From NCBI GenBank assembly GCA_036490715.1, contig DASXDL010000048.1:212361-276360 (forward strand): 64,000 nucleotides of DNA. Reading direction: 5' to 3'. This document shows, one piece after another, positions 17,335-27,700 of this stretch. Every line of letters begins with the position of its first letter. The first letter of the stretch is position 1. The stretch comes from FEN-1191 sp036490715. Lineage in GTDB: Bacteria; Pseudomonadota; Gammaproteobacteria; Steroidobacterales; Steroidobacteraceae. The translations under genes and the position numbers were made by a program. Below the pieces are notes generated by a model. That model saw nothing but the letters and a program-made list of their open reading frames with translations. It was not told the DNA's origin and made no database searches.

Positions 17335-19289
17335 GGGCCGCGCAGCGCCGCCGGCTGCAGCTCGCGCAGCCGGCGCATCGCCACTTCGGCGTCGTGCGTT
17401 GCCGCCATCGGCGGCAGGCTGCGGCGAAAGGTGCGGCCGTAGCTGCGCTCGTTGATGCGCGGATCGCAGATCACCACCACGCCGCGATCATGCTCGCTGC
17501 GAATCAGGCGGCCCACGCCTTGCTTTAGCGCCAGCACCGCCTCGGGCAGCTGGTAGTCGCGAAAGGCGTTGGCCCCGCGCGCGTTCAGGTACTCGATGCG
17601 GGCGCTGACCACCGGATCCTCGGGCGAAGCGAACGGCAGCTTGTCGATGATCACCAGGCGCAGCGCCGGCCCCTGTACGTCCACGCCCTCCCAGAAGCTC
17701 GCGGTCCCCAGCAGCACCGCGCTGCCGCTGGCGCGAAACTGCCGCAGCAGCTGCTCGCGTGGCGCGTGGCCCTGGATCAGCAGCGGCGTGTCGGCCGACA
17801 GGGCTCGCGCCCACAATTGCGCCGCGCGTCGTAGCGCCCGATGACTGGTGAACAGCACGAATGCGCCGCCGCCCGCGCTTTCGATCAGCGGCTGCGCGGC
17901 GGCGACCACAGCGTCGGTGTAGGCAGGCTCGGAGGGCTGCGGCAGGCCGAGCGGCAGAAATAGCAGCGCCTGACGCGCATAGTCGAACGGACTGTCGAGC
18001 CGCAGCGTCGCCGCAGCCTCAAGCCCCATGCGGCTGGCGAAGTGGCTGAAGTCCGCGCCCACCGCCAGCGTGGCGGAGGTGAACACCCAGGCATTGTGCC
18101 CCTGCTGCACACAGGCCTGAAAGCGGCTGGCGATCTCATACGGCAGCAGCCGCAGCGCAAAGCTGCCGCGCGCCTGCGTCGATACCGTGCGCGCACCGGC
18201 GGTGCCACCCTCGGCGCTGGACTCCGGCGCCGGCTCGTCGACGATCTGCGCCAAGGCCGCGGCCAGCGCTCGCGCCCGGAGCGCGCAGGCCTGCAATTCG
18301 CCCGGCGTGGCAACGGCATCGAGCGCCGCGCCGAGCTCGCCGCACACCTGGCGCAGGTCCCTAAGGCTCGCTCGCGCGCGCTCGGGCAGTTCGCGCCAGG
18401 CGAGGTGGCGCTCCTCGCGCCCGAGCTGCGTGCGCACCGTCGTCAGCGCCTGCTGCAGTTGGGACAGCAGTGGCACGGCGCTACGCCCGGGCCCCTCGGC
18501 ACCCGTCAGCTCGCGCCGCAGGTCCTCTGCCAGCAGCTCGAGTTGGCGGCTGCCGACGCTGACGCCAAAAAATTCGCTGGCCAGATCCGGCAGCTGATGC
18601 GCCTCATCGAGCACCACGGCGTCAACGCTCGGCAGCAGATCGCCGAACCCCTCTTCCTTGAGCGCCATGTCGGATAGCAGCAGATGATGATTCACCACCA
18701 CGATATCGGCCTCGAGTGCCGCGCGCCGCGCCTCGAACACATGGCAGCGGGCGTGCTCGCTGCAGCGCGCGCCGCTGCAGTTCTCGCGGGTCGAGGTAAT
18801 CAGCGGCCGCAATGGATGGGCATCGGCAAACTCAGGCAGCTCGGCCAGATCGCCGCTGCGCGTGCCTTCAGCCCAGGCACGAACGCGGGTCAGCACCACG
18901 TCGGTCGACACCGGCAGCAGCTGCTCCTGCCGCCCTACGTCCTCGAGCCGCGCGCGGCACAGATAATTGGAGCGTCCCTTGAGCAGCGCCACACGCGCAG
19001 GGCGGCCCAGTGCAGCGGCAAGCAGTGGGAGATCACGATGAAACAACTGATCCTGCAGTGTGCGGGTACCGGTTGATATCAGCACGCGCAGGCCGGACAG
19101 CAGCGCCGGTACCAGATACGCATAAGTTTTGCCGGTACCGGTACCAGCTTCCACCAGCAGCATTTCGCGCGCATGTATAGCGCGATCCACGAGTTGCGCC
19201 ATCTTCTGCTGCGCGGCGCGAGGTTGAAACCCCGGCAGCGCTCGCGTCAGCGGACCTGATTCACCAAGAATTGCGTCAAGGTTCAACAT
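17331..19289 (-). CDS. yoaA: ATP-dependent DNA helicase, DinG/XPD family (YoaA)
   Basis: This 652-residue superfamily 2 helicase has the Walker A motif in EAGTGTGKTYAYLVPALL and the DEAH box in VVLDEAHQLPDLA. The cysteines expected for the XPD-type iron-sulfur cluster fall at LCRARLEDV and the CSGARCSEHARC segment. C-terminal motifs include FWEGVDVQGPAL and QGVGRLIRSEHDRG. Length fits YoaA better than the longer DinG. It is thought to act in repair of stalled replication forks. It is co-transcribed with tsaB by a 4-base overlap and diverges from pckG. Confidence 0.93.
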   Translation of the reverse strand: MLNLDAILGESGPLTRALPGFQPRAAQQKMAQLVDRAIHAREMLLVEAGTGTGKTYAYLVPALLSGLRVLISTGTRTLQDQLFHRDLPLLAAALGRPARVALLKGRSNYLCRARLEDVGRQEQLLPVSTDVVLTRVRAWAEGTRSGDLAELPEFADAHPLRPLITSTRENCSGARCSEHARCHVFEARRAALEADIVVVNHHLLLSDMALKEEGFGDLLPSVDAVVLDEAHQLPDLASEFFGVSVGSRQLELLAEDLRRELTGAEGPGRSAVPLLSQLQQALTTVRTQLGREERHLAWRELPERARASLRDLRQVCGELGAALDAVATPGELQACALRARALAAALAQIVDEPAPESSAEGGTAGARTVSTQARGSFALRLLPYEIASRFQACVQQGHNAWVFTSATLAVGADFSHFASRMGLEAAATLRLDSPFDYARQALLFLPLGLPQPSEPAYTDAVVAAAQPLIESAGGGAFVLFTSHRALRRAAQLWARALSADTPLLIQGHAPREQLLRQFRASGSAVLLGTASFWEGVDVQGPALRLVIIDKLPFASPEDPVVSARIEYLNARGANAFRDYQLPEAVLALKQGVGRLIRSEHDRGVVVICDPRINERSYGRTFRRSLPPMAATHDAEVAMRRLRELQPAALRGP

Positions 19290-19346
19290 ATTGCCGCGCT
19301 GAATTATTTACCCTCGCAAAACCGCAGCCCTGCACCGACCGCCCGG

Positions 19347-19352
19347 TATAAT
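19347..19352 (+). promoter_or_regulatory. Candidate -10 box for pckG
   Basis: A perfect TATAAT hexamer lies 46 bases upstream of the pckG ATG, in the 108-base divergent region with yoaA. No good -35 hexamer sits 16-18 bases upstream, so an activator may be needed or the match may be by chance. Confidence 0.45.
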
Positions 19353-19397
19353 TCGTAGTACGCTCTATTTGTCTCAAGCCCTGCATAAGGATAAATC

Positions 19398-21194
19398 ATG
19401 GCGACTGCGCTCCATACCCTCGTAACCCTAGCGAAAGTTTCCAATAACGTCGCCGAGTGGGTCGCGGGTGTACGGCAGCTCACGCAACCAGACAAGGTGC
19501 ACTGGTGCGACGGTTCGCCGGCCGAGATCGAGCGCCTGCGCGCGCAGCTGCTGGCCAAGGGCGAGCTGCACACGCTCAATCAGACCAGCTTTCCGGGCTG
19601 CAGCCTGTATCGCTCGGATCCGAGCGATGTCGCCCGCGTCGAGCATCTGACTTATATCTGCTCGCGCAGCAAGGATGCCGCCGGGCCGAACAACAACTGG
19701 ATGGATCCAACTGCGGCCCACGCCAAAATGCGCGAGCTGTTCCGCGGCTGCATGCGTGGCCGCACGATGTACGTGGTGCCCTACTGCATGGGGCCGATCG
19801 ATTCACGCTACGCACGCTGCGGCGTGGAAATCACAGACAGCGCCTACGTCGTGCTCAACATGGCGCTGATGACGCGCATGGGTCGCGCCGCGCTCGAGCG
19901 CATCGCGACCGAGAGCAACTTTGTGCGCGGCCTGCACTCTACCGGCGAGCTTGATCCGGCGCGCCGTTTCATCATGCATTATCCCGAGGAGCTGTCGATC
20001 GAGAGCTTCGGCTCCGGCTACGGCGGTAACGCGCTGCTCGGCAAGAAATGCCATGCGCTGCGCATTGCCAGCTGGCAGGCGCGCGATCAAGGCTGGCTGG
20101 CCGAGCACATGCTGATCGTGGGCCTGCAGAACCCGCGCGGCGAGACGCACTATGTCGCCGCCGCGTTTCCGTCGGCGTGCGGCAAGACCAACTTGGCGAT
20201 GCTGATCCCGCCCGAGTCGCTGCCGGGATGGAAAGTGTTCACCGTCGGCGACGACATCGCCTGGTTGCAGCCCGGGCCGGACGGTCGTCTGTGGGCAATC
20301 AATCCCGAGTCTGGTTATTTCGGCGTGGTGCCGGGCACCAACGCCGAGACCAACCGCAACGCCGATCGTATGATTCGCCGCAACACGCTGTTCACCAACG
20401 TGGCGTTGACGGCAGACAATGAGCCCTGGTGGCAGGGGCGCACCGAGGGTCAGCCGGTCACCGACTGGCGCGGCCGGCCGTACGACCCGCAGAACGGGCC
20501 CGCGGCTCATCCCAATTCGCGCTTCACCGTCGCCGCCTCGCAAAATCCGGCCTACACGAGCGCCGCGGAGGAGCCGAACGGGGTGCCGATCTCGGCGCTG
20601 ATCTTCGGCGGCAGGCGTCGCGAGCTGGCACCGTTGGTATACGAGGCGCGCAACTGGCAGCACGGCGTGCTGGTGGGCGCCTCGGTTGCGTCGGAGACTA
20701 CGGCCGCCGCCGCCGGCCAAGTTGGCATCGTGCGCCGCGACCCGATGGCGATGAAACCGTTTGCCGGCTACAACTTCGGCGACTATTGGGCGCATTGGCT
20801 CGACGTCGGCGCCCACCTCAGGCAGCCGCCGCGCATATTCCATGTCAATTGGTTCCGCCAGAACAGCGCCGGCAAATACCTGTGGCCGGGCTTCGGCGAG
20901 AACCTGCGGGTGCTGGCCTGGATGCTGGATCGTTGCAGCGGCCGGGTCGATGCGCTCGACACGCCGATCGGCTACATGCCACGACGCGGCGATCTCAATG
21001 TCGACGGCCTGAGCCTGAGCGCCGAAGACCTGTGGGAGCTGACCGCGGTCCCGCCAGGCGCATGGCTCAAGGAGATGGCCAGCCTGCGGCAGTATTTAAA
21101 GGAATACAGCACGCACCTTCCGAATGCACTGCTGACCGAGCTCGACGAGATCGTACGGCGGCTGGACGATCAGCACTCCTCGCAGACGAAGTAG
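19398..21194 (+). CDS. pckG: Phosphoenolpyruvate carboxykinase (GTP)
   Basis: This 598-residue protein is the GTP-dependent type, not the ATP type of enterobacteria. The nucleotide-binding P-loop with the active-site cysteine is FPSACGKTNLAML. Other family markers are KCHALRIAS, FTVGDDIAWL and the metal/substrate segment NPESGYFGVVPGT. It converts oxaloacetate and GTP to phosphoenolpyruvate, CO2 and GDP, the entry step of gluconeogenesis. The start is supported by AAGGAT 8 bases upstream. The 3' end overlaps the convergent cyclase-FHA gene by 25 bases. Confidence 0.97.
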   Translation: MATALHTLVTLAKVSNNVAEWVAGVRQLTQPDKVHWCDGSPAEIERLRAQLLAKGELHTLNQTSFPGCSLYRSDPSDVARVEHLTYICSRSKDAAGPNNNWMDPTAAHAKMRELFRGCMRGRTMYVVPYCMGPIDSRYARCGVEITDSAYVVLNMALMTRMGRAALERIATESNFVRGLHSTGELDPARRFIMHYPEELSIESFGSGYGGNALLGKKCHALRIASWQARDQGWLAEHMLIVGLQNPRGETHYVAAAFPSACGKTNLAMLIPPESLPGWKVFTVGDDIAWLQPGPDGRLWAINPESGYFGVVPGTNAETNRNADRMIRRNTLFTNVALTADNEPWWQGRTEGQPVTDWRGRPYDPQNGPAAHPNSRFTVAASQNPAYTSAAEEPNGVPISALIFGGRRRELAPLVYEARNWQHGVLVGASVASETTAAAAGQVGIVRRDPMAMKPFAGYNFGDYWAHWLDVGAHLRQPPRIFHVNWFRQNSAGKYLWPGFGENLRVLAWMLDRCSGRVDALDTPIGYMPRRGDLNVDGLSLSAEDLWELTAVPPGAWLKEMASLRQYLKEYSTHLPNALLTELDEIVRRLDDQHSSQTK

Positions 21195-22075
21195 ATCGTC
21201 AGCGGCGAATCGCGGTCGGGGATGCGGCCCAGCCCGATCATGCCCTCGCCCTTGATCGTCATGCTGTCGCGGCGGACAAACGCCTCTTCCTGACCGGCGA
21301 TCTGCACAAACGTGCCGTTGGTGCTCTGATCGGTCAGCATGAATCGATTGCGACTGAGTTCGATCGTGGCGTGCAGGCGCGAAATCAAATTTCCGCGGAT
21401 CACGACGTCGTTGTCGTCGGCACGGCCGATGTTGATCTGCGGCCGTTGCTCGTCGACGGTCAGCTCGCGCTCCTGCACCGTGACGCGCAGCCGCTGCGGC
21501 TTGCGGTTCTCGCGCCCGGTCAACGCAATCGCCGGCAGCATGCTGGTGACATCGTCGGTCTGCCACAGCACTTCATAGAGCGCGATCTCTCCGCCCTGCC
21601 CGCGGATGGTCGCGATGTCGATCTGGCGGACCGATGCGCGCCACTCCGGTGACAGGCGCTCCACGGTTGCCGCGGTGGTGATGATCTGCCCGGCCTTGGC
21701 CTGGCTGGTCATGCGGTTGGCGGTGTGGACGCTGGAGCCGAACACGTCGCGCGCTTCCAGCACCACCGGCCCGAAATGGCAGCCAATGCGGATCGCCACC
21801 GGCTGACCTTCCACGCGCAGCTCGGTATGGGCCGAGATCTGCTTCTGCATCTCTCCGGCCGCGTTGAGCGCGTCATCCGGAGTTGGGAACGTGGACATCA
21901 CCTCATCGCCGATGGTCTTGATGACGCTGCCGCTGTGGGACTCGGTGGCCGCGCGCATCACCTCGACGCAGGTACTGACCATGTCCCGGGCCCGCAGGTC
22001 CCCCATGATCTCGAACAGACGCGTCGAGCCCACCACGTCGGCAAACAGGATTGCCAGTTCGATGTCCTTGCCCAT
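21170..22075 (-). CDS. Class III adenylate/guanylate cyclase domain protein with FHA domain
   Basis: This 301-residue cytosolic protein has a class III nucleotide cyclase domain at about residues 5-175 and an FHA phosphothreonine-binding domain at about 205-290 (INIGRADDNDVVI, LISRLHATI, DQSTNGTFV). The two metal aspartates are present (LFADVVGST and IGDEVMSTF), as is a lysine in the substrate-binding position (IKTIGDE). The transition-state asparagine usually found as VN-x3-R reads VHTANR here, so the Asn is His while the Arg is kept. It may be a weak or altered cyclase, or a regulatory module read out by the FHA domain. It is convergent with pckG. Confidence 0.85.
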   Translation of the reverse strand: MGKDIELAILFADVVGSTRLFEIMGDLRARDMVSTCVEVMRAATESHSGSVIKTIGDEVMSTFPTPDDALNAAGEMQKQISAHTELRVEGQPVAIRIGCHFGPVVLEARDVFGSSVHTANRMTSQAKAGQIITTAATVERLSPEWRASVRQIDIATIRGQGGEIALYEVLWQTDDVTSMLPAIALTGRENRKPQRLRVTVQERELTVDEQRPQINIGRADDNDVVIRGNLISRLHATIELSRNRFMLTDQSTNGTFVQIAGQEEAFVRRDSMTIKGEGMIGLGRIPDRDSPLTIYFVCEEC

Positions 22076-22128
22076 GCCGGTCGCATGTTACTGTTAAATC
22101 AGGAACGCCGCACGGCGCCCCCGGGCTG

Positions 22129-23145
22129 TCAGGCCTCGCATAGCCTCGCGGCAGCGTGCAACAGCCCGCGGGGGTCGGAGTTCGCGCGTCCTCCGGCCGA
22201 TAGCCATTGACGGTAACGGCGAGCACCAGGCTGTCCGCTGCACAAGCCGAGCATGTGGCGGGTGATGGCGGACAGGCGCTCGCCGGCGGCCACCTCACGT
22301 TCGGCGTACGACGCCATGCGCTCGAGCAGCTGCCCCGGTGGCGGGCATACCCAGCCATCCTCGAACAGCAGCCGCTGCAGCTCGGCCAGCAGGAATGGGC
22401 GATGGTAGGCCTCGCGCCCGAGCATGACTCCATCCGACCAGCTGAGCGCCTCAGTGCAATCCGCGGCCGTGCGCAGACCGCCGTTAACCTCGAATGCGAG
22501 CCGCGGCAGATCACGCCGCAGGCGTTGCACCACGTCGAAACGCAGCGGCGGTATCTCACGATTCTCGCGTGGCGACAGGCCGCCGAGCACCGCCTTGCGC
22601 GCGTGCACGATGAAGCGCTCGCAGCCGGCGGCCGCGACCGTTTCGGTGAACGCGCGTAACCGGTCGTAGTCGGCCTCGTCGAACTGCGTGATGGCCGCGC
22701 GCACCGCCGGCCCGCCCCCGACCACGCCAATACGCATTTTGACCGTTACCGGCAACGCGACGGCGGCACGCATCGCCGCCACGCCGTCGGCCACCTGGCC
22801 CGGCTCGAGCATCAGGCACGCACCGAACGCACCGGCGTGCACCCGATCGCTCGGGCAACCGCAGTTGAGATTGATCTCGCGATAGCCGCAGTCGGCGCCG
22901 GCGCGCGCAGCGATTGCCAACAGCGTGGGATCGTTGCCCCCGAGCTGCAGCGCCAGCGGCTGCTCTTCGGCCGAGTGGTGCAGCAGCCGCGCCCGGTCGC
23001 CGCGTACGATCGCGGCCGCGGTGATCATCTCCGTATAGAGCAGCACGCACGGCGAGAAGCCGCGCAGGAAATAGCGGCAGTGGCGGTCAGTCCAGTCCAT
23101 CATCGGGGCGACCGAGATGCGGCGATCGGCGGGTTTGCTGAACAT
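22129..23145 (-). CDS. dusA: tRNA-dihydrouridine(20/20a) synthase
   Basis: This 338-residue FMN enzyme of the TIM-barrel Dus family begins RISVAPMMDWTDRHCRYFLR, the DusA form. The active-site cysteine lies in INLNCGCPSDRV, and the FMN/RNA-contacting segment FIVHARKAVLGGLSPRENR is intact. It reduces uridine 20 and 20a in the D-loop of tRNAs using NADPH. It is a single gene, separated by 53 bases from the cyclase-FHA gene on the same strand. Confidence 0.95.
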   Translation of the reverse strand: MFSKPADRRISVAPMMDWTDRHCRYFLRGFSPCVLLYTEMITAAAIVRGDRARLLHHSAEEQPLALQLGGNDPTLLAIAARAGADCGYREINLNCGCPSDRVHAGAFGACLMLEPGQVADGVAAMRAAVALPVTVKMRIGVVGGGPAVRAAITQFDEADYDRLRAFTETVAAAGCERFIVHARKAVLGGLSPRENREIPPLRFDVVQRLRRDLPRLAFEVNGGLRTAADCTEALSWSDGVMLGREAYHRPFLLAELQRLLFEDGWVCPPPGQLLERMASYAEREVAAGERLSAITRHMLGLCSGQPGARRYRQWLSAGGRANSDPRGLLHAAARLCEA

Positions 23146-23298
23146 GGGAGGGGAGTTTATCGATTGGCCGCAAGGCTTTCTCAGACTCTTTAGAAACTCT
23201 TAACAGCGGTTCAGTACTCCTCAATCGAGTCGCTCGTTCCTGCGACATGCTTTCGTTCGCGGCCAGCAAGGCCGATGGAAAGCGCAGGAGATCAAGCC

Positions 23299-23676
23299 AT
23301 GAGTCGATCAATGACGTTGCCGGTGGTGCTCCTCGGGTCACTGCTGGGAGGGGGCGGCATCGGGTCCGCGCAGGCTGCGACGCGCTCCGCGCAGATGCCC
23401 GCGGTGCCGGTGCATTACACCAAGGCTGAGCTGCTCAACGATGCCGGCATCGTGCGGGTGCACGAGCGGCTCAAAGCGGCCGCCAGATCGGTCTGCTACG
23501 AGTTTGAGTCGCGCGAGCTGGGCCGGCAGGCGCAGTTCACCCAGTGTGTCGCGAGCTCGCTATCGCGCGCCGTCGCCCAGATTCACGATCCGGCGCTCAC
23601 CGCGTACCATGAGCATCGGACCGGGTACCTGCGGCAGATCGCCGCGGTCAACGGCACCGAGGCGACCGCCCCGTGA
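23299..23676 (+). CDS. UrcA family secreted protein
   Basis: The 125-residue product starts at the ATG at 23299, which has AGGAGA 8 bases upstream. An earlier in-frame ATG at 23275 lacks a comparable site. It has a signal peptide ending in QAA and then the UrcA pattern: a VHYTKAELLNDAG segment, two cysteines (SVCYEF and TQCVAS) that probably form a disulfide, and a C-terminal SRAVAQIHDPAL stretch. The molecular function of the family is unknown. It precedes a LysR regulator on the same strand by 42 bases. Confidence 0.8.
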   Translation: MSRSMTLPVVLLGSLLGGGGIGSAQAATRSAQMPAVPVHYTKAELLNDAGIVRVHERLKAAARSVCYEFESRELGRQAQFTQCVASSLSRAVAQIHDPALTAYHEHRTGYLRQIAAVNGTEATAP

Positions 23677-23718
23677 CCGGCCGCCGCCCGGCGCTGCAGC
23701 TTCCGGTTGGGTGGCCAC

Positions 23719-24735
23719 ATGGCGAAGGAACGTCTCCGGCAAATGCCGGGCGCAAGGAAGCCGGAAGTCACGCGCAGACTGCCGCTCGGCAGCCTGCGCG
23801 TGTTCGTGGCGGTGGCGGAGTTGCGCAGCTTCACGCTGGCGGCCGATTCGCTCGGAGTGTCGGTCAGCGCTGCCAGCATGCAGTTGCGCTCGCTCGAACA
23901 ATACCTCGGCGTGCAACTGTTTCGCCGTCAGGGCCGATTGGTCGAGCCCACCGCCGACGCCCTGCAGCTGCTGCCGCGCATCCGTGACGGTCTGGCGGGA
24001 CTGCAGCAGGCCATAGAGGAGGCCCGCAGTGCGCGCGGCGGCGGCAGTCTCTATATCAGTGCCCTGCCGTCATTCATCATGCAATGGCTGGGCCCGCGAC
24101 TGATCGAGTTCGAGAGCCTGCATCCGCAGATTCTGCTGCGGGTCGAGGCCTTGAGCCTGATGGTGGACTTCCACACCAGCGACCATCACGCCGCGATCCG
24201 CTTCGGCGCCTCCGGCGACTGGCCCGGTGTGCACGCCGACAAGCTCCTGGATGAATGGCTGGTGCCGGTATGCCGCCCCGATCTGCTGAAAAAACTCGGA
24301 CCGGTGCGTAGCCCCGATGACCTGACGCGCTATCGCCTGCTCCACAGCACCACCGAACCCTGGTCGAGCTGGCTGTCGGGGCAGCCGGGCAACCGCTGGC
24401 CTGAGGCCGGGACCGGCTTCGACGACTCGGCCACGGTGGTCCGACTGGCCTGCTCCGGCCTGGGCTTGGCGCTCGCGCGCTGGAGCCTGATCGGTGAGGA
24501 ACTGCGCCGCGGCGAGCTCGCGCTGGCCAGCGACCGCATCACGCCGTTCGCGCGCCGCTACTACTTTGTATGCCCGCCGAAGGCGCGCTCGATCCGCAAG
24601 CTGGTCACGTTTCGCGACTGGCTGCTCGCCCAGGCCAGAGCCTATCCGAGGCCGCCCAGCTCGCCGGCCGGGCCAAAGCCGGCGGCACTGGCCGGCGACA
24701 GCATCTCGAGCGGACAGGGTTTGGCGACAAAGTAG
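23719..24735 (+). CDS. LysR-family transcriptional regulator (GcvA-like)
   Basis: With the ATG at 23719 the product has 338 residues; a TTG four codons upstream is less likely. The N-terminal winged helix is clear: GSLRVFVAVAELRSFTLAA, then SVSAASMQLRSLEQYLGVQLF. The effector domain has ISALPSFIMQWLGPRL and SGDWPGVHADKL, resembling GcvA-type members. No divergent partner is present, so its target is not obvious; the preceding UrcA gene is one possibility. Its last 94 bases overlap the convergent GGDEF/EAL gene. Confidence 0.85.
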   Translation: MAKERLRQMPGARKPEVTRRLPLGSLRVFVAVAELRSFTLAADSLGVSVSAASMQLRSLEQYLGVQLFRRQGRLVEPTADALQLLPRIRDGLAGLQQAIEEARSARGGGSLYISALPSFIMQWLGPRLIEFESLHPQILLRVEALSLMVDFHTSDHHAAIRFGASGDWPGVHADKLLDEWLVPVCRPDLLKKLGPVRSPDDLTRYRLLHSTTEPWSSWLSGQPGNRWPEAGTGFDDSATVVRLACSGLGLALARWSLIGEELRRGELALASDRITPFARRYYFVCPPKARSIRKLVTFRDWLLAQARAYPRPPSSPAGPKPAALAGDSISSGQGLATK

Positions 24736-27700
24736 CCCTGCGCGAACTGCACCCCGAGGCGCTTGAGTTCGGCGAACACCGCGGCCGATTCAACCTTCTC
24801 GGCGATCGTGGCGATACCGAGCGCACGGCCGACTCGACTGATCGCCTCGACCATGCTGCGATCGACGATGTCAGTGGTCACCGCGCCGATGAACTGGCCG
24901 TCAATCTTCAGGAAGTCGACCGGCAAGGTCTTGAGATAATGAAACGACGACAGCCCGCTGCCAAAATCATCGAGCGCAAAGCGACAGCCGCGCTTGCGCA
25001 ACTCGTGCATGAACGATACCGCCTGCGTCATGCTGGTAATGACCGCGGTTTCGGTGATCTCGAAGCACAGTCCGCGCGCGATGCTCGGCTCCTCTACCAG
25101 CGACAGCACGAAGTCGAGGAAGCCACGATCGCTGAGCGAAGTTCCAGAGAGGTTCAAGGCAAATATGAACGGCGGCTCATCGCCACTGGCGTGCTGCTGC
25201 AGGGCTTCGACCGCGCGCCGCACCACCCAACGGTCGATCGATGACACCAGGTTGTAGCGTTCCGCGGCCGGAATGAACTCCTCCGGCATCACCAGTTCGC
25301 CCTCGTCGCCGCGCAGCCGCACCAAAAGCTCGCACAGCGCCGGCAGCTTCGGGGTCTCCGAGCCGGTGGCCACGATCGGCTGAAAATGCAGCTCCAGGCG
25401 GCCCTCGTCGACCGCGCGCGTGACACGGCTGACCCAGTACATCTCGCGGTGGCGACCCGAGACCTCGCTGGAATTGTAGAGGTGGACGCGGTTGCGGCCG
25501 GAATCCTTGGCGGCGTAGCAGGCGATATCGGCCGCGCTGAGCAAGCTGGCGACGCTCTCGGTCTCCTGAGTGATCTCGACCACACCGATGCTGGCGCCGA
25601 TGCTGCTGGTGGTGCGCTCCCAGGTGAAGCGGTAATCCAGGATGGCCTGGCGGATATTTTCGGCCATGCGCGCCGCCTGCTCGGCGGTGCAGTGCTGCAC
25701 CAGGATGCCGAACTCATCGCCGCCCAGGCGCGCGATCGTGTCGGCGGTGCGAACGTGGGCCTGCAGTAGGCCAGTGACGTCGCGCAGTAGCCGGTCGCCG
25801 GCCGAATGGCCGCAGGTATCGTTGACCACCTTGAACTGATCCAGATCGACGTACAGCAACGCGTGCGGGCCCTGCCCTTCGCGAGCGCCCTGCAGCGACT
25901 GCGCCAGGCGGTTGTCGAACTCGCGCCGATTGATCAGGCCGGTGAGCGCATCGTGACTGGCCTGGTAGGAGAGCGCGCGCTTGAGCCGGCGCTCCTTGGT
26001 AACGTCGCGAAACACCACCACGGCACCGACGATCTCGGCATTGCGATCGCGTATCGGCGCCACCGAGTCCTCGATCTCGATTTCCTTGCCGAGCCGGTTC
26101 TGCAATACGCTGTGCTCGGCGAAGTGCACCAGCTGGCCCTCGCGCAGGCAGCGCACCAGCGGGTTTTCCAGCTCGCGATGCGTCAGCTGGTCGAGCAGCC
26201 GCAGCACCGTACCGAGCCTCTCGCCGCGTGCCTCGGCGCTGCGCCAGCCCGACAGCTGCTCGGCCACCGGGTTCATGTAGTCGATGCGGCCGTCGCGGTC
26301 GGTGGTGATGACGGCTTCGCCGATCGACTGCAGGGTCACCTGGGCGCGTTCCTTTTCCGCGAACATGGCCTGCTCGGCGCGCTTGCGCGCGGTGATGTTC
26401 GCGATCGTGCCCTCGTAGGCGATCACGCGCTGATCGTCGTCGCGCACGATGCGGGCGCTCTCGAGCACCACGACCTGCGAGCCGTCGCGGCAGTTCAATA
26501 CAAATTCGGCATTATGGATCTCGCCGTGACGCTCCAGTGCCTGTTCGAATTCGGCTCGATCAGCCGGATTGCGATACAGGATCGCGATACCCGGCAGCGC
26601 GTAGATCTCCTCGGCGCTGCCATAGCCGAGCATCTTGACGAACGCCGGATTTACCTCGAGCAGCCGGCCGTCGGGGGCACACTGGTACACGCCTTCGAGC
26701 ACGCGCTCGTACAGGCGCCGGAACTTGGTCTCGCTGGTGCGCAGCGCCTCCTCGGCGCGGCGCCGCTCGATCGCGATGCCGGCCAGGCGCGCGGCATGCA
26801 ACATCAGGTCCAAATCGGCAGATTGCGGCACGCCGGCGAGCGGCCGGTAGACGGTCACCGCACCCAGCACGCGGCCGCTGGCCGATGTGATCGGCACCGC
26901 CCAGGCGGCGCGAAACCCCACTTCCAGCGCCACCTCGCGCCGGCGCTGCCAGAACGGATCACGCTCGATGTCGCCCACCAGCACCGGCCGCCCGAGATAC
27001 ACCGCCGCGGCGCTCGAACCGTTGCGGATGTCGACCGTGAGGCGCTGTTCGACCGAGCGCCAGCGCGCCGGCAGGCGCTGCCCGAGCACCTCGACGAAGC
27101 TCTGGGCTTCCGGCCCAAGGCGGCTGATGGCAGCGGTGAAGGTGGCGTTGATCGACTCGATCAAAGTGACGATCGACTCGAGCACCTCGGACAGGCCGGC
27201 ATCCGCCGCGATACGTTCGAACACATTGCGTTCGCCGGCGGTAATCTTCTCGGCGCGCCGGCGCGCGGTGATATCGGTAATGCTGGCGCGCAGCAGCTGA
27301 TTGGCGCCCGGCAGCGCCATTAGTCGCACTTCGGTCTCGACGTCCTCGCCCTGACCATCGCGATGCAACCACTCGAATACCTGCGGCGCCCCAGCTGCGG
27401 CGCTGTCGCATCGGATCGCAAACGCCTGCGCCGCCGGCGCGCCATGTTCCTGTACTGGCGCCGACAATGCGGCCGGAGTCAGATCCGGCAGGCGCTGGCG
27501 CCCGACGCCAAAAAAGCGCAGCGCGTTCTCGTTGGCGTCGACGTAACGGCCGCTGCTGCGATCCAGAAGCATGATCAGTTCCGGCGCGCTCTCCACCAGC
27601 GTGCGGTAGCGCGCCTCGCTGTCGCGCAAGGCCTGTTCGGCCTGCACCCGTTCACTGCAATCGCGCAGGCAGATGACGTACACCTCGCGCAGCTCGATGC

